Shown here: one piece after another, positions 51,806 through 60,922 of the stretch
Position numbering within the stretch: the first letter of the stretch is position 1
Layout of the letters: every line of letters starts with the position of its first letter
Assembly: GCA_900319245.1 (NCBI GenBank)
Contig: ONNQ01000006.1
Span: forward strand, 29,822-93,821
DNA length: 64,000 nt
Source: an uncultured Lachnospiraceae bacterium
GTDB taxonomy: Bacteria > Bacillota > Clostridia > Lachnospirales > Lachnospiraceae
Direction of reading: 5' to 3'
Notes under the pieces: generated by a model
Databases searched by the model: none
Told to the model about the DNA's origin: nothing
The model's input: only the letters and a program-made list of their open reading frames with translations
Position numbers and translations under genes: made by a program

Positions 51806-53279
51806 AGTACCGCTTATCCAACGCGACGATCCATCCTGCCATCATATAGAAGAAGGGCAAGTTTACGCGCTGAGATGTAAACAGCATCGGTTCAAACATG
51901 TCCACGATCAGCATATACAGCAGTATGAGCGGGATATACCACGCTCCTTGAAAGAGCAGTCGGTCTCCCGCTCGCATGATCCTTACACATCGGATCCCAA
52001 GCGAGATTAAAAAGTACACGAATACCAGCATTGCAGGGACACCAAGAGAGGCCGCCATCTGCAGATACAGATTATGTGCATGATATGGACCTGGCGTTAT
52101 ATTACAGACTTCCCTGTAGTAAGGCCGCAGCTGCCCCCTTGTTACTCCGATCAAAAAGGTTCTGGGATTATGGAAGATCACTTGCAGCGTATGTTTCCAT
52201 ATAGTTCCTCTTCCGTTTAACCCGGCGCTGGTAAGATTTCTCTCCTTGATCACATTTCCCGTGGAGGCTTCTGTTTTCTGCGCTGCCCCATCTGCGACAG
52301 CCCCATTTTGTGCAGTTTCCTCCGCGTCTTTATCATCCGTTTCCGTATTTTCTGTAACAGTCTGCACTTCCACCATTTTATTATTCAGGTAGCGGAACAG
52401 CATCTTTTGTGAAAATCGCACCAACACAATACAGCTTAGTGCCAGCAGCAAACTGATGGCCAAGCGCAGGCGCGTTTCTCTTCTGTGCAGCTTTTTCCAG
52501 CCTACTATAAAAACCGTACTCCCAAGCACAGCGATGATACCCAAAAATGCCGACCTGCAATTCGACAAAAGAAGTACAGCCATATTGACAAGCATCTGTA
52601 TTATATATAGACCCTTAATCAGTGGTTTTTGTGTAAGGATCATATAAACACAGAGCGTCACCATAACGCCTGCTGCTGTACCTGCTATATTGCGGTTGTT
52701 TCCCATTGACAGAGAATTGTTCACCGCCATTGCCAGCTTTTTCCCGGAAGGGAATACAATAAAATCCAACTGCAAATAGTGCCACAGACACCATGCCGAG
52801 TAAATCGTATGCTGCGTGACCACTATATGAATGATTCCTTCTATCACCGCTCTGGCCCGTCTTCTGCCGGCGTATTCTGCCATAGAGAAGTACGTCAAAG
52901 CAGTCATCGCTGCCATGTATAGGCAATAATCATTCGTTTGAAAGATGTCTTCGACTCCCAGGAGTCGATAAATCACACAGACCAGGATATACCACAAGAA
53001 TAGGCCGATCAGAATAACCTGCTCTCGCGAACAGGCCCTCCTGCTCATGAGACGGATCCGCTTTACGCCCTCCGGTTCTCTCCAAAGCTTCAAGGCAAGA
53101 TACACAAAGGCGCTAATGAGCAGGATCAGCGCAATCCAGCGCTCAAATCCCATATAATTTGCTTTGGGAAGAAAGCTCATCAAATCGTTTAGAACGATGT
53201 TAAGCAATGCAAGGAATACGAGTCCTCCAAAAAGAATCGCCTTCAAATATCTCATATTCTCTTTATAGGGATTTGTCAT
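51765..53279 (-). CDS. O-antigen ligase/polymerase family membrane protein
   Basis: 504 aa with about 11-12 hydrophobic helices. A long extracytoplasmic loop (about 310-360), rich in Thr/Glu/Ala, precedes NGRGTIWKHTLQVIFHNP, and PYHAHNLYLQMAASLGVPAM follows; these are the Wzy_C catalytic-loop signatures. It polymerises or attaches lipid-linked glycan at the outer membrane face. It stands apart from the main glycan operon and is transcribed towards the NSS gene, overlapping its 3' end by 41 nt. A GGG-A-TTTGTC start region shows only a weak ribosome site. Confidence 0.85.
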   Translation of the reverse strand: MTNPYKENMRYLKAILFGGLVFLALLNIVLNDLMSFLPKANYMGFERWIALILLISAFVYLALKLWREPEGVKRIRLMSRRACSREQVILIGLFLWYILVCVIYRLLGVEDIFQTNDYCLYMAAMTALTYFSMAEYAGRRRARAVIEGIIHIVVTQHTIYSAWCLWHYLQLDFIVFPSGKKLAMAVNNSLSMGNNRNIAGTAAGVMVTLCVYMILTQKPLIKGLYIIQMLVNMAVLLLSNCRSAFLGIIAVLGSTVFIVGWKKLHRRETRLRLAISLLLALSCIVLVRFSQKMLFRYLNNKMVEVQTVTENTETDDKDAEETAQNGAVADGAAQKTEASTGNVIKERNLTSAGLNGRGTIWKHTLQVIFHNPRTFLIGVTRGQLRPYYREVCNITPGPYHAHNLYLQMAASLGVPAMLVFVYFLISLGIRCVRIMRAGDRLLFQGAWYIPLILLYMLIVDMFEPMLFTSQRVNLPFFYMMAGWIVALDKRYFTDSGFRLTPGKE

Positions 53280-53428
53280 AATTTACCGTTCTCTTCTCTT
53301 CATTCTTAAATTCTTTTTGTTGGTCGCAATACCTTGTAGGATGTTATATACCGTCTGCTGTCCTAAGGATAGAACTAAATCAGCCTAAGCTATCTGTCCT
53401 CATACATTCCTTGCCGTTAACAAATAGT

Positions 53429-56311
53429 TCATTTTTTTATGCGCACGGCCTTAATTGCACTCCACTTCGAGTAATACTTTACACCATTAACCAATTTGTA
53501 GGTGCGAATGCGGACATAGTATTTCTGTCCCTTTTTGAGACTTCCGATTTTTCTCGTCAGTGTTGTGTTGGAAGTCACCCACGCATTTACAGATGGCGCA
53601 AAATCCTTATTCAGTGATAGCTGAATCTGATACCCTGTCCCGATCGTATTTTTCTTGTATGTGACCAGCACTTGCCCCGCCTTGGGACTGGTCAATCCGG
53701 TAATGCATGTCATCGTCGGATTCACCACAATCGGGACTTTCTTTGTCGCCGTTTTGTAATTGCTGCCCTCAGCTGTGATCGTAATGATCGCCTTACCGAG
53801 GAATCCGGCGCCAATCGTCACCTTTCCATCCGCTGTCACCTGCACGCCGTCTTTGTTGGAACTGTAGGCGATATCACCGCCAAGCGCTTCCGCACCGATC
53901 GCATAAGTTCTGTTTCTGGTCGAATAGACCTTGGTGATGCTGGCCGTTCCAACCGTGATCGCGTTGGGCGCCTTTTCGATCTGGAACTCCTCTGTGCGGG
54001 TGCCGGTATAGCCGTTTTCATCAATGCCGGTGATCGTAACTGACGCCGGTGTATCTTCTGTGGCTTCCGTGTTGTTGCTGTATTCAACTGTATAGTGGAC
54101 GCCCTCTGTCAAAACATCGTCGCCATCCATAACGACCAGATCCGGCGTAAGCGCTTCTCCAGTGTATGTTAAGGCAGACAGTCCTGTGATATTGAGTTCT
54201 TCCACCGAGACCGGATTGACTACGACAGGCACTGTCTTTGTCACTGTCTTGTAATTGCTGTTCCCGGCCGTGATCGTGATAACCGCCTCGCCCATAAAGC
54301 CTGCACTGATCGTCACTTTTCCATCGACGCTCACCTGCACGCCGTCTTTGTTGGAACTGTAGGCGATATCACCGCCAAGCGCTTCCGCACCGATCGCATA
54401 AGTTCTGTTTCTGACCGAATACACTTCGGTGATGCCGGCTGTCTCAACTGTGATCGCGTTGGGCGCCTTTTCGATCTGGAACTCCTCTGTGCGTGTACCC
54501 GTGTAGCCGTTCTCATCAATGCCGGTAATCGTCACAAGCGCCGGTGCGTCCGGTATTTCCTCCGTGGCATCTATGTTGTTGCTGTATTCAACTGTATAAT
54601 GGACGCCTTCTGTCAGGATCTCATCGCCGTCCATAACAACCAGATCCTGCGTAAGAGGTTCACCAGTGTATGTTTTGTCAACGATACCTGTGAAAGTGAG
54701 CGTTGGAAGATAGCGAAAGTTTTGATCACTTAGTGTAAGCTCTTCCGTATTCCAAATACTGAGTGCGTCCTGATCATATGTATACAGGTAACCGCAGTCA
54801 ACCGTATATCCATCCTGCGGAGTTCCCACTGCGCCGACCAGAAAGAGTTTATTACTTCCTACAGAACCTATATCACAGTTAGTAACATCAACAATATAGT
54901 TCCTGTCATTAAACATCGAGACGACATTCCACATGTGCCCCCCGCCTCCGCTGCCAAAGTCCACATCACCTGTGATTAGGAGGCATCCTAATTCATTATC
55001 AAATGTTGACTGATTGAACAGATACTGGAAGGCCTTGGAATATCCCTCACAGACAACCTTTGTCTGGGGGTCCTGGTCAAAGACCCAAATGAGCTGCCAC
55101 GGATCGCCATAATCAGTATTACTGAAATTTGAGTAATTATATGACGTTAGTCTGCAAACCTCGTCTCGGTAGCTGACCAGCTTTTGGTAATCGTCTTCAT
55201 CCGCATGCTGCTCCACGATCGAAACCGCATAAGCGGCAGAGTCGCGGACAGTCTGTCCGATTGAAGTATCTACTTCATAGTCTCCTGACGCATATTCTTC
55301 CTGGACAGGGAGTTTAGCAATGCAATTGCTTGACAGCCAAACTCTGTTTTCTTCAGGGTTCTCGCTCTTGGTATACTTGCTAAGGCTGTATGGTGTTAAA
55401 TATGACGAAGCATTCTTTTTATACCAGTACAGAAGATATGGGTGATCGGCTAATAGTGCGTTTATAATTAAATCCCAGTCATAATTAACCTGCTCTCTGA
55501 TCACTTGCTTAGCCTCAGCAGTTAGTTTTCCGTCTTCTCCAACAACCGTAGTAACGCCAAGGCTATAGAGTTCTGCAAATGTCCATTCCGTCTTTTCCAG
55601 ACCCATGTCGCTGATTTTTATAGTAAATATTGTTTCTGTGCGCTCCCCTGACTCAATGAGAGGAAGCTGAGAGCTTATGTAATCATAGAGTGCTCTGTCA
55701 TAACCGGTAAGCCGACTGCCGGCTGAAGGTCGCCTTGCCTTCAGCATACGTGAGTCCTTACCACCAATTCCAAACGCGTTATCTACATAGGCGGCGAACA
55801 TCTCATCCGAGGAAGCGCCTCCTTCCGGAACTACGCTTTCTTCTTCTGCGAGCTCTTCTTCGTCAGAAATCTCTTCCTGATCAGCGGATTCCTCTTTCTT
55901 GTCTTCTGTAATTGCTTCTTTGTCCGCAGTTTCTTCTTCTGCTGCTAATTCTGCGGTATCCGATTCTGCTGCGGTGTCTGCCTCCTCTTCAGTGTCTTCT
56001 TCGGATGCAGCGATTGATTCCTCTCCCGCGTCTGCCTCAGATGCAGCGATTGATTCCTCTTCCGCGTCTGCCTCAGATGCAGCGACTGATTCCTCTTCTG
56101 TATCTACTTCGGTTACGGAGTCTGTCTCATCCACGGTTTCTTCTGCTGTTTCAGAATCTGCCTCCTCTGTGACAGTTTCAGTTGTCTCTTCAACACTTTC
56201 TTCTATTGAAATTGTTTCTGCTGCTACTGCCGTGATCACATTTGCAGGACAACATCCCGACACTGCAAGAACAATTGTCAACAGGATTGCATACCACTTA
56301 AAACTTCTCAT
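53429..56311 (-). CDS. Secreted repeat-rich surface protein with transglutaminase-like domain
   Basis: 960 aa. The signal peptide (about 5-30) is followed by an extremely acidic Glu/Ser/Thr/Ala region to about 165, including three 12-residue repeats of EEESIAASEADA type. A transglutaminase/cysteine-protease-like domain has the triad pattern VVCEGYSKAFQYL, GGGHMWNVVSMF and YIVDVTNCD (about 400-500). Two Ig-like modules of 165 residues are nearly identical in sequence (IEKAPNAITV, YAIGAEALGGDIAYSSNKDG). The C-terminus is Fn3-like (GLTSPKAGQVLVTYKK) without an LPxTG anchor. It is probably exported and cell-wall-associated. Start ATG 56311 with AGGTG eight bases upstream. Confidence 0.88.
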   Translation of the reverse strand: MRSFKWYAILLTIVLAVSGCCPANVITAVAAETISIEESVEETTETVTEEADSETAEETVDETDSVTEVDTEEESVAASEADAEEESIAASEADAGEESIAASEEDTEEEADTAAESDTAELAAEEETADKEAITEDKKEESADQEEISDEEELAEEESVVPEGGASSDEMFAAYVDNAFGIGGKDSRMLKARRPSAGSRLTGYDRALYDYISSQLPLIESGERTETIFTIKISDMGLEKTEWTFAELYSLGVTTVVGEDGKLTAEAKQVIREQVNYDWDLIINALLADHPYLLYWYKKNASSYLTPYSLSKYTKSENPEENRVWLSSNCIAKLPVQEEYASGDYEVDTSIGQTVRDSAAYAVSIVEQHADEDDYQKLVSYRDEVCRLTSYNYSNFSNTDYGDPWQLIWVFDQDPQTKVVCEGYSKAFQYLFNQSTFDNELGCLLITGDVDFGSGGGGHMWNVVSMFNDRNYIVDVTNCDIGSVGSNKLFLVGAVGTPQDGYTVDCGYLYTYDQDALSIWNTEELTLSDQNFRYLPTLTFTGIVDKTYTGEPLTQDLVVMDGDEILTEGVHYTVEYSNNIDATEEIPDAPALVTITGIDENGYTGTRTEEFQIEKAPNAITVETAGITEVYSVRNRTYAIGAEALGGDIAYSSNKDGVQVSVDGKVTISAGFMGEAVITITAGNSNYKTVTKTVPVVVNPVSVEELNITGLSALTYTGEALTPDLVVMDGDDVLTEGVHYTVEYSNNTEATEDTPASVTITGIDENGYTGTRTEEFQIEKAPNAITVGTASITKVYSTRNRTYAIGAEALGGDIAYSSNKDGVQVTADGKVTIGAGFLGKAIITITAEGSNYKTATKKVPIVVNPTMTCITGLTSPKAGQVLVTYKKNTIGTGYQIQLSLNKDFAPSVNAWVTSNTTLTRKIGSLKKGQKYYVRIRTYKLVNGVKYYSKWSAIKAVRIKK
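53680..54680. repeat. Two 495-bp in-gene direct repeats (Ig-like modules)
   Basis: Sequence around 53866-53920 recurs almost unchanged at 54361-54415, an offset of 495 nt (165 codons). The similarity extends on both sides and marks a recent module duplication that could recombine. Confidence 0.85.
56004..56111. repeat. 36-bp x3 tandem repeat in the acidic region of the surface protein
   Basis: Units starting GATGCAGCGATTGATTCC at 56004, 56040 and 56076 (the third slightly changed) encode 12-residue acidic blocks. The units are in frame, so gain or loss changes stalk length only. Confidence 0.9.
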
Positions 56312-56402
56312 AGCTTTGTTCACCTGTCTCTTTCACGTATCACTTTCACGAAAAATAACAAATTATTATATCATATTTAAACATATTCTCACAATGCAAC
56401 GA

Positions 56403-56438
56403 GAGGCCCCCCCTGAAAGGCCTATCTCCGAGGTCTTT
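56403..56438. repeat. Partial copy of the GGATATAGGCC/GGCCTATATCC intergenic repeat
   Basis: CCTGAAAGGCCTATCTCCGA resembles the right half of the full copies at 56964 and 60923. It overlaps the end of the VanZ gene and supplies its last four codons and TAG stop. Confidence 0.7.
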
Positions 56439-56943
56439 CGCATTTGTGTCGCCTGCGGTACCGATCCAGCCAATTTGCCAGCAGTACGCCTGCCGCAACG
56501 CCCACACTGTCGAGGAGCATGTCTCTCACTTCACAGCTCCTCCCCTCCACAAACAACTGATGTATTTCATCACTGACCGCATACAGCGTCCCGATCACCC
56601 ACGGTAGAACAATCCTGTGCATTCTGTCGGAGGCGGCGCTTTGTGAGGTCAGTCGATTTTGGGGCACAGATACATTGATCCTGCCGCATTTCCATTCCAG
56701 ATAGTCACGAACTGTGTAAAACAGGCTCATACCCAGCGCCGCAAACTCCGTCACATGGGCTGCCTTGCGCACAGCGAACGTGACACTCTCCGAGGGCTTC
56801 CCCAGGATCCATGCGACAATCCTCTCCAGATGCCCGCTCATCTCCGAAGACAGAACCGCCGGCAGCGCCGACTGATAGAAAATGAAGGCCATGATCAGGA
56901 TCGTGATCCCAGTATGAATCTGCAGTTTATATTTTTGATACAC
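56422..56943 (-). CDS. VanZ family membrane protein
   Basis: 173 aa with four hydrophobic helices. Conserved VanZ features are FYQSALPAVLSSE after helix one, RKAAHVTEFAALGMSLFY, and AVSDEIHQLFVEGRSCEVRD, which gives the helix 3-4 acidic motif. VanZ proteins are linked to teicoplanin resistance and envelope functions, but the biochemical role is unclear. The start is GTG 56943 with GGAG seven bases away. The C-terminal RPRR and stop come from an intergenic repeat that has run into the gene. Confidence 0.9.
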   Translation of the reverse strand: MYQKYKLQIHTGITILIMAFIFYQSALPAVLSSEMSGHLERIVAWILGKPSESVTFAVRKAAHVTEFAALGMSLFYTVRDYLEWKCGRINVSVPQNRLTSQSAASDRMHRIVLPWVIGTLYAVSDEIHQLFVEGRSCEVRDMLLDSVGVAAGVLLANWLDRYRRRHKCERPRR

Positions 56944-56963
56944 TTAAATTCTCCGAATCAACT

Positions 56964-57036
56964 GAGGATATAGGCCTTGAAGGGCGACTATAGCTCTCGA
57001 GCGTGGAGTCCCTGAAAGGCCTATATCCGAGGTTTT
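56964..57036 (+). repeat. Palindromic intergenic repeat, full copy 1
   Basis: About 73 nt bounded by GAGGATATAGGCC and GGCCTATATCC, with CTCTCGAG in the middle. A near-identical inverted copy lies at 60923-60996. The ends can pair, so the RNA would fold as a long hairpin. It sits between the RsbU-type gene and VanZ. Confidence 0.85.
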
Positions 57037-57042
57037 CTTAAT

Positions 57043-57078
57043 TTGTGGAGTCCCTGGAGTACCCATATCCGAGGCCTT
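57043..57078 (+). repeat. Partial copy of the palindromic intergenic repeat
   Basis: GTGGAGTCCCTGGAGTACCC followed by ATATCCGAGGCC matches the right half of the full copy 7 nt to its left. It ends 7 nt from the stop of the phosphatase gene. Confidence 0.7.
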
Positions 57079-57085
57079 CGGGCGA

Positions 57086-59251
57086 TCACTCCTGCGGCCC
57101 CCTATACTCCAGACACAGCATCGTCAGATCATCGAACTGCTCATCCGTTCCGACGAAGTGATCCACCGCCACACGAACACTTCGCAGGATCTCATAGGGC
57201 CTGTCGTCTGCTTTTTTATTTAACGCCTCCAGCATCCTTTCCATTCCGAACAGCTCATTCTTGTTGCGTGTCGCTTCCACGACGCCATCCGTGTAGAGAA
57301 ACAGCTTGTCACCGGGCTTAAGCTGCATATCATATTCCCTGTACTTTACTCCGTCAAGTCCGCCGAGCACAAGACCATGCTTGTCCTTGAGGATCTCAAA
57401 CTTTCCGTTTTGCATCACAACCGGATACTCATGGCCGGCATTTGCCGCGGTGATCTTTCCGGTACTGATTTCCAGAATGCCCAGCCACACAGTAACAAAC
57501 ATCTCCATTTTATTGTTGGAGCAAAGGGCTTCGTTGGTCTTGGTCAAAATCTCGCCCGCCGACCTTCCCAGCATTGCGCAGCTCTGCAGAATGATCTTGG
57601 AAATCATCATAAACAGTGCGGCCGGTACGCCTTTGCCGCTGACGTCCGCCATCACGACGCAAAGGTGGTCTTCATCGATCAGGAAGAAGTCGTAAAAATC
57701 GCCGCCTACCTCTCTGGCCGGGTCCATGACTGCATAAATGTCGAATTCTTTTCTCTCCGGGAAGGCGGGGAAAATGCTGGGCAGCATACTCTCCTGGATC
57801 TGGTTGGCCATCTGCAGTTCTGTGCTGATTCTCTCTTTTTCCGCAGTGACCGTCTTCACCTTATCCAGATACAGAACTGTCTTATGGGACAACTTGGCAA
57901 AAGACTCCGCGAGCACCTCGATCTCATCCCCGGTTCGATATTCATTTCTCATGGTAAATTCCAGATTCTCTTCGCTCAGCGATGCGATCTGACGCGTGAT
58001 GTTGTTGAGCGGCTGTACAATTCTTTTACCAAGAAGCAGCGCCACGGCCAACATAAGAATCGTCACAAAGAGAAGCAGGACCATAACTGTCGTCCGTGAT
58101 CGATTGAATTTCTCCAGATACGTAAGAGCGGCATCGTCCTGAATGATCTGATAATTATCGCGCAGCAGAGCAACCGGCTGCGCCGCAAGATCCTGCTTGA
58201 AAGCGGCGAGCATTGTCCAGCCGACTGTCTCCATCGGCACGCCGATCATGTAATAGACGCCATCTTCCATCGTGACCAGACGCACATCGGTCTTCTTCGT
58301 CGCCGCGTCCTTGACCAGCGCCGCCAGCTCCGTATTAGAGGACGCACGCAGATCTGCCGCTTCCGCAGAGTGAAGCACCTTGAAAGGTCCCTCTGTTTTG
58401 GGCGAAAAAACCACATGTCCATTGTGGTTGATCACACAATAAAAACCGCCGTTCTTTTCCGAGGCCTGCACCTTGTCCTGCATGGAAGTCAGAAACAGGT
58501 CGGAACCGACCACCGCTGCAAGTTCCCCGTCTACATAGATGGGCATGGCGCAGACAATACCAATATCACCGGTAAACGCATCGACTTCCACATCGGTGAA
58601 AATCAGTTTTCCTGCCTCTACCGCCATCTGGTACCAGGGGCGGGTGCGGGGATCATAGCTGACCATAGTGCCGTCGGAATTGTATTTTGACAAAGAGCGG
58701 TCATCTGTTACGAGAAATGCGCCTTCGGGGAGCGCGACAAAACAGGAATTGGTCTCTGCGGACGCGCCAAAAAGCGAGATCATCATGTCCGACATGTTGG
58801 CAGCAACGGCGATCTTGTCGGCAATTGCATCCTCCTCCACGCCGTCAGCCAGAATGAGCTGGGCGGTGACTTCGCCGTTTCTCGCCGGATCCGGCTGCGC
58901 ATACGCCGCGCGGGGTGCGTTGTCCGGGTCGCTGAAGAGCTTGCCTGCGTAGTCGCCGAGCATCTCCACCCGATTCTTAAGGCCGCCAAATAGCTCGTCG
59001 GAAAGCTCCGCCTCTTTATCGGTCAGCTGATCCATGCTCTGCGTGACCACTTGATCCATCACATTGCCGGTGATCTCAGAGATCGATTCCAGCTGTCGCT
59101 CGTTGGTGTCCTCGTTCAGATCAGCCAGCATGCCGCTCTGGTAGAGAAAACCGGCCATAAAAGCAGCCGCAGTGAGAAATACGGTTGCCAGGATCAGATT
59201 AAATACTTTATTCTCTATTCCGCCAATTACCAGATTTCGTATCTTTTTCAC
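57086..59251 (-). CDS. RsbU/SpoIIE-type PP2C phosphatase with dCACHE-like sensor and HAMP domain
   Basis: 721 aa. One N-terminal helix (about 12-32) is followed by an extracytoplasmic sensor of about 350 residues (LSKYNSDGTMVSYDPRTRPW, IYVDGELAAVVGSDLFL) of double-CACHE type. A second helix (about 385-405), a HAMP linker (RIVQPLNNITRQIASL) and a PP2C SpoIIE domain (AREVGGDFYDFFLIDEDH, DVSGKGVPAALFM, YTDGVVEATRN) complete it. It should dephosphorylate an anti-anti-sigma factor in response to an external ligand. No STAS or anti-sigma partner is nearby. The start is GTG 59251 with AAGGAG. Confidence 0.93.
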   Translation of the reverse strand: MKKIRNLVIGGIENKVFNLILATVFLTAAAFMAGFLYQSGMLADLNEDTNERQLESISEITGNVMDQVVTQSMDQLTDKEAELSDELFGGLKNRVEMLGDYAGKLFSDPDNAPRAAYAQPDPARNGEVTAQLILADGVEEDAIADKIAVAANMSDMMISLFGASAETNSCFVALPEGAFLVTDDRSLSKYNSDGTMVSYDPRTRPWYQMAVEAGKLIFTDVEVDAFTGDIGIVCAMPIYVDGELAAVVGSDLFLTSMQDKVQASEKNGGFYCVINHNGHVVFSPKTEGPFKVLHSAEAADLRASSNTELAALVKDAATKKTDVRLVTMEDGVYYMIGVPMETVGWTMLAAFKQDLAAQPVALLRDNYQIIQDDAALTYLEKFNRSRTTVMVLLLFVTILMLAVALLLGKRIVQPLNNITRQIASLSEENLEFTMRNEYRTGDEIEVLAESFAKLSHKTVLYLDKVKTVTAEKERISTELQMANQIQESMLPSIFPAFPERKEFDIYAVMDPAREVGGDFYDFFLIDEDHLCVVMADVSGKGVPAALFMMISKIILQSCAMLGRSAGEILTKTNEALCSNNKMEMFVTVWLGILEISTGKITAANAGHEYPVVMQNGKFEILKDKHGLVLGGLDGVKYREYDMQLKPGDKLFLYTDGVVEATRNKNELFGMERMLEALNKKADDRPYEILRSVRVAVDHFVGTDEQFDDLTMLCLEYRGPQE

Positions 59252-59266
59252 GTACTGCTCCTTCCG

Positions 59267-59352
59267 GTCACAGGGTCTTCCGATCACAGGGTCGCCCTTT
59301 GATCACATCAACTCATTCTATCACAAAAACCATAGGGTCGCCCTCTGATCAC
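59267..59352. repeat. Cluster of AGGGTCGCCCT palindromic intergenic repeats
   Basis: GATCACAGGGTCGCCCTTTG (59282) and CATAGGGTCGCCCTCTGATC (59331), plus an incomplete copy at 59267, fill the 72-109 nt between the phosphatase and esterase genes. Further copies occur at 60897 and 62330. Each can form a small stem (AGGG/CCCT within GATCA/TGATC). Confidence 0.8.
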
Positions 59353-59359
59353 GCTTACT

Positions 59360-60004
59360 TTATTGTTTCATCAACCACGCGAACGCCTTCGCTGTTCGAA
59401 GATCCGCGTCCTTGAAGTGATTTCCTTTATTCCATTCCAGCACGCTCTCTATGCCTGACGCCTGCAGCACGTCATATCCCTGCCGAATCGCATTTCCCAC
59501 CTGTGCCATCACCGGATTTCTCGTTCGCTCCTCCCGGTCGCCCAGGCTCAGGTACACTTTGCCCGGCTTCATCTCATTTCCGCGCATATAGTCCACAAAT
59601 CCCGGGAACCAGATCGATGGCGACGCCGCTGCAATTCCGTCGAAGCGGTCCGTCTGGTATCCCGCCCACAGAGCGAACAGGCCTGCCAGAGAGTAGCCGC
59701 CGAGAAATGTTTTGACACCAGGTTCTGCCTCCGCAGATACCGCATGTTGCAAGAGAAACGCCAGTGTATCCTGCGCTCCTCCGCAAAAATCCTCATTGCC
59801 GAACACCGCCGGCGCCGCCCATGGTGACAGATCCCGGTTCCAGTTCTCCACCCTGACCGCCTGCAGGCCAAAATCCTGTCCACCCGACAGTTCCCGGATC
59901 AGCGCCACTTCATTTTCAAGAAACCCCATGTCATGGTCATCCACCATCTGCACAAGCTGCGTCGCCGCCATCGGATTACCGTATGTAAGGACTTCAAAGT
60001 TCAT
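59360..60004 (-). CDS. Alpha/beta-hydrolase, esterase family
   Basis: 214 aa. Nucleophile elbow GGYSLAGLFALW (Ser105), an acidic region in LSLGDREERTRNP, and a C-terminal histidine in WNKGNHFKDADLR (about 196) complete the triad typical of the IroE/esterase-D-like group. There is no signal peptide, so it is cytoplasmic. The substrate is unknown, with small acyl esters or conjugates likely. GAGGAGG lies eight bases before the ATG. It is preceded by a 34-codon gene ending 15 nt upstream. Confidence 0.87.
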   Translation of the reverse strand: MNFEVLTYGNPMAATQLVQMVDDHDMGFLENEVALIRELSGGQDFGLQAVRVENWNRDLSPWAAPAVFGNEDFCGGAQDTLAFLLQHAVSAEAEPGVKTFLGGYSLAGLFALWAGYQTDRFDGIAAASPSIWFPGFVDYMRGNEMKPGKVYLSLGDREERTRNPVMAQVGNAIRQGYDVLQASGIESVLEWNKGNHFKDADLRTAKAFAWLMKQ

Positions 60005-60018
60005 ATGTAATACCTCCT

Positions 60019-60123
60019 CTAAGCCTCCGGATATCCCATTCGCACAAGCGTATCCGCCAGCTCCCTCGCCAGCCTTTCACGCTCATCAGCATCCCATGCT
60101 TTATCTCTGTCACGATTGCTCAT
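60019..60123 (-). CDS. 34-aa charged small protein upstream of the esterase
   Basis: ATG at 60123 with AGGTG six bases upstream, stop TAG at 60019-60021. The peptide begins MSNRDRDKAWDADERERLAR and continues as an amphipathic, Arg/Glu/Asp-rich helix ending MGYPEA. The gap to the esterase start is 14 nt and holds the esterase ribosome site, so the two are co-transcribed. A TATAAT box lies about 45 nt upstream. No family is recognised. A regulatory or interacting small protein is possible. Confidence 0.6.
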   Translation of the reverse strand: MSNRDRDKAWDADERERLARELADTLVRMGYPEA

Positions 60124-60172
60124 CGTTTTCACCTGCCTTACACTTTCCTACCTACTTTATTATAGCACCGCC

Positions 60173-60209
60173 AAACGGCTCCCCGCCCCAATAGGCGAAG
60201 AGCCGTTTT
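60173..60209. terminator. Stem-loop between DUF5684-like gene and small gene
   Basis: AAACGGCTC and GAGCCGTTT form a 9-bp stem with inner CGCC/GGCG pairing. It has TTTT on the plus side and only TTTGG on the minus side. It lies about 60-95 nt below the membrane protein stop. Confidence 0.55.
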
Positions 60210-60268
60210 CAAATACTATTCTACTCACAAGTGACTTCTCACAAAGCAGCAACTCTGCCGCTGCGTAG

Positions 60269-60769
60269 TCAATAATAGCTGATTCTTCTAGGCGGAAGCC
60301 CTTCTTCCGGATTTCCGTAGTACTCGCTCGAACCAAGGCCGAGGATCAGCGTGAACAGAGGGGTCAGGAATGTCAGTCCCAGTCCAAACAGCACGCCGTG
60401 TCCGAATCTCTGCGCCAGCTTGATATTCATAACCAGGTTGATGACTGCAACTACAAAGCCTGCGATCGTCGACAATATGCTGAGGATTGCCGGAACAGCC
60501 TCGCCGTTCTCAGTAAGTGTTGAAATCCTGCCGGAGAGCAATCCGGAAACGCAGGTCAGTGCGAAAAGACACCAGAAGGCTGTCGTTTTCCATGAAATCT
60601 TATACGTGCAATAATCACTGTAAAAGGGAATCAAGGATTTCCATCCCGCAATACCCGCTTTGTCAAAAACGCGCCACCTTGCGATCAGAATGATCACGTA
60701 CCACGCCGCCCAAAAAGCAAGGGCGCTCATCACAACTCCAAGAATTCCGAATGCTGCATATGTCTCCAT
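60269..60769 (-). CDS. DUF5684-type small membrane protein
   Basis: 166 aa with four hydrophobic helices. The N-terminal FWAAWYVIILIARWRVFDKA and GIAGWKSLIPFYSDYCTYK region, with its W-K-(S/A)-L-I-P-x-Y pattern, is typical of DUF5684 proteins (signal peptidase-associated or orphan membrane proteins). The remaining helices carry GLGLTFLTPLFTLILGLG. Function unknown. The start at 60769 follows AAGGTG by nine bases. Upstream lies an inverted palindromic repeat. Confidence 0.78.
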   Translation of the reverse strand: METYAAFGILGVVMSALAFWAAWYVIILIARWRVFDKAGIAGWKSLIPFYSDYCTYKISWKTTAFWCLFALTCVSGLLSGRISTLTENGEAVPAILSILSTIAGFVVAVINLVMNIKLAQRFGHGVLFGLGLTFLTPLFTLILGLGSSEYYGNPEEGLPPRRISYY

Positions 60770-60896
60770 TTTATTTAACACCTTTCTATCTATAATACTA
60801 TGATCCATTCATCTATGTGCGCTGTTTTCCCGCACATCTATATCTACGCATGCCGCCGCTATAATCCACATTTTTTTCAAAAAAACGTATCAGAAT

Positions 60897-60920
60897 CAAA
60901 GGGTCGCCCTTTGATCATGG
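60897..60920. repeat. AGGGTCGCCCT palindromic repeat copy
   Basis: CAAAGGGTCGCCCTTTGATC, here a nearly perfect palindrome, matches the copies at 59282, 59331 and 62330 and directly abuts the larger 74-bp repeat. Confidence 0.75.
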
Positions 60921-60922
60921 AC

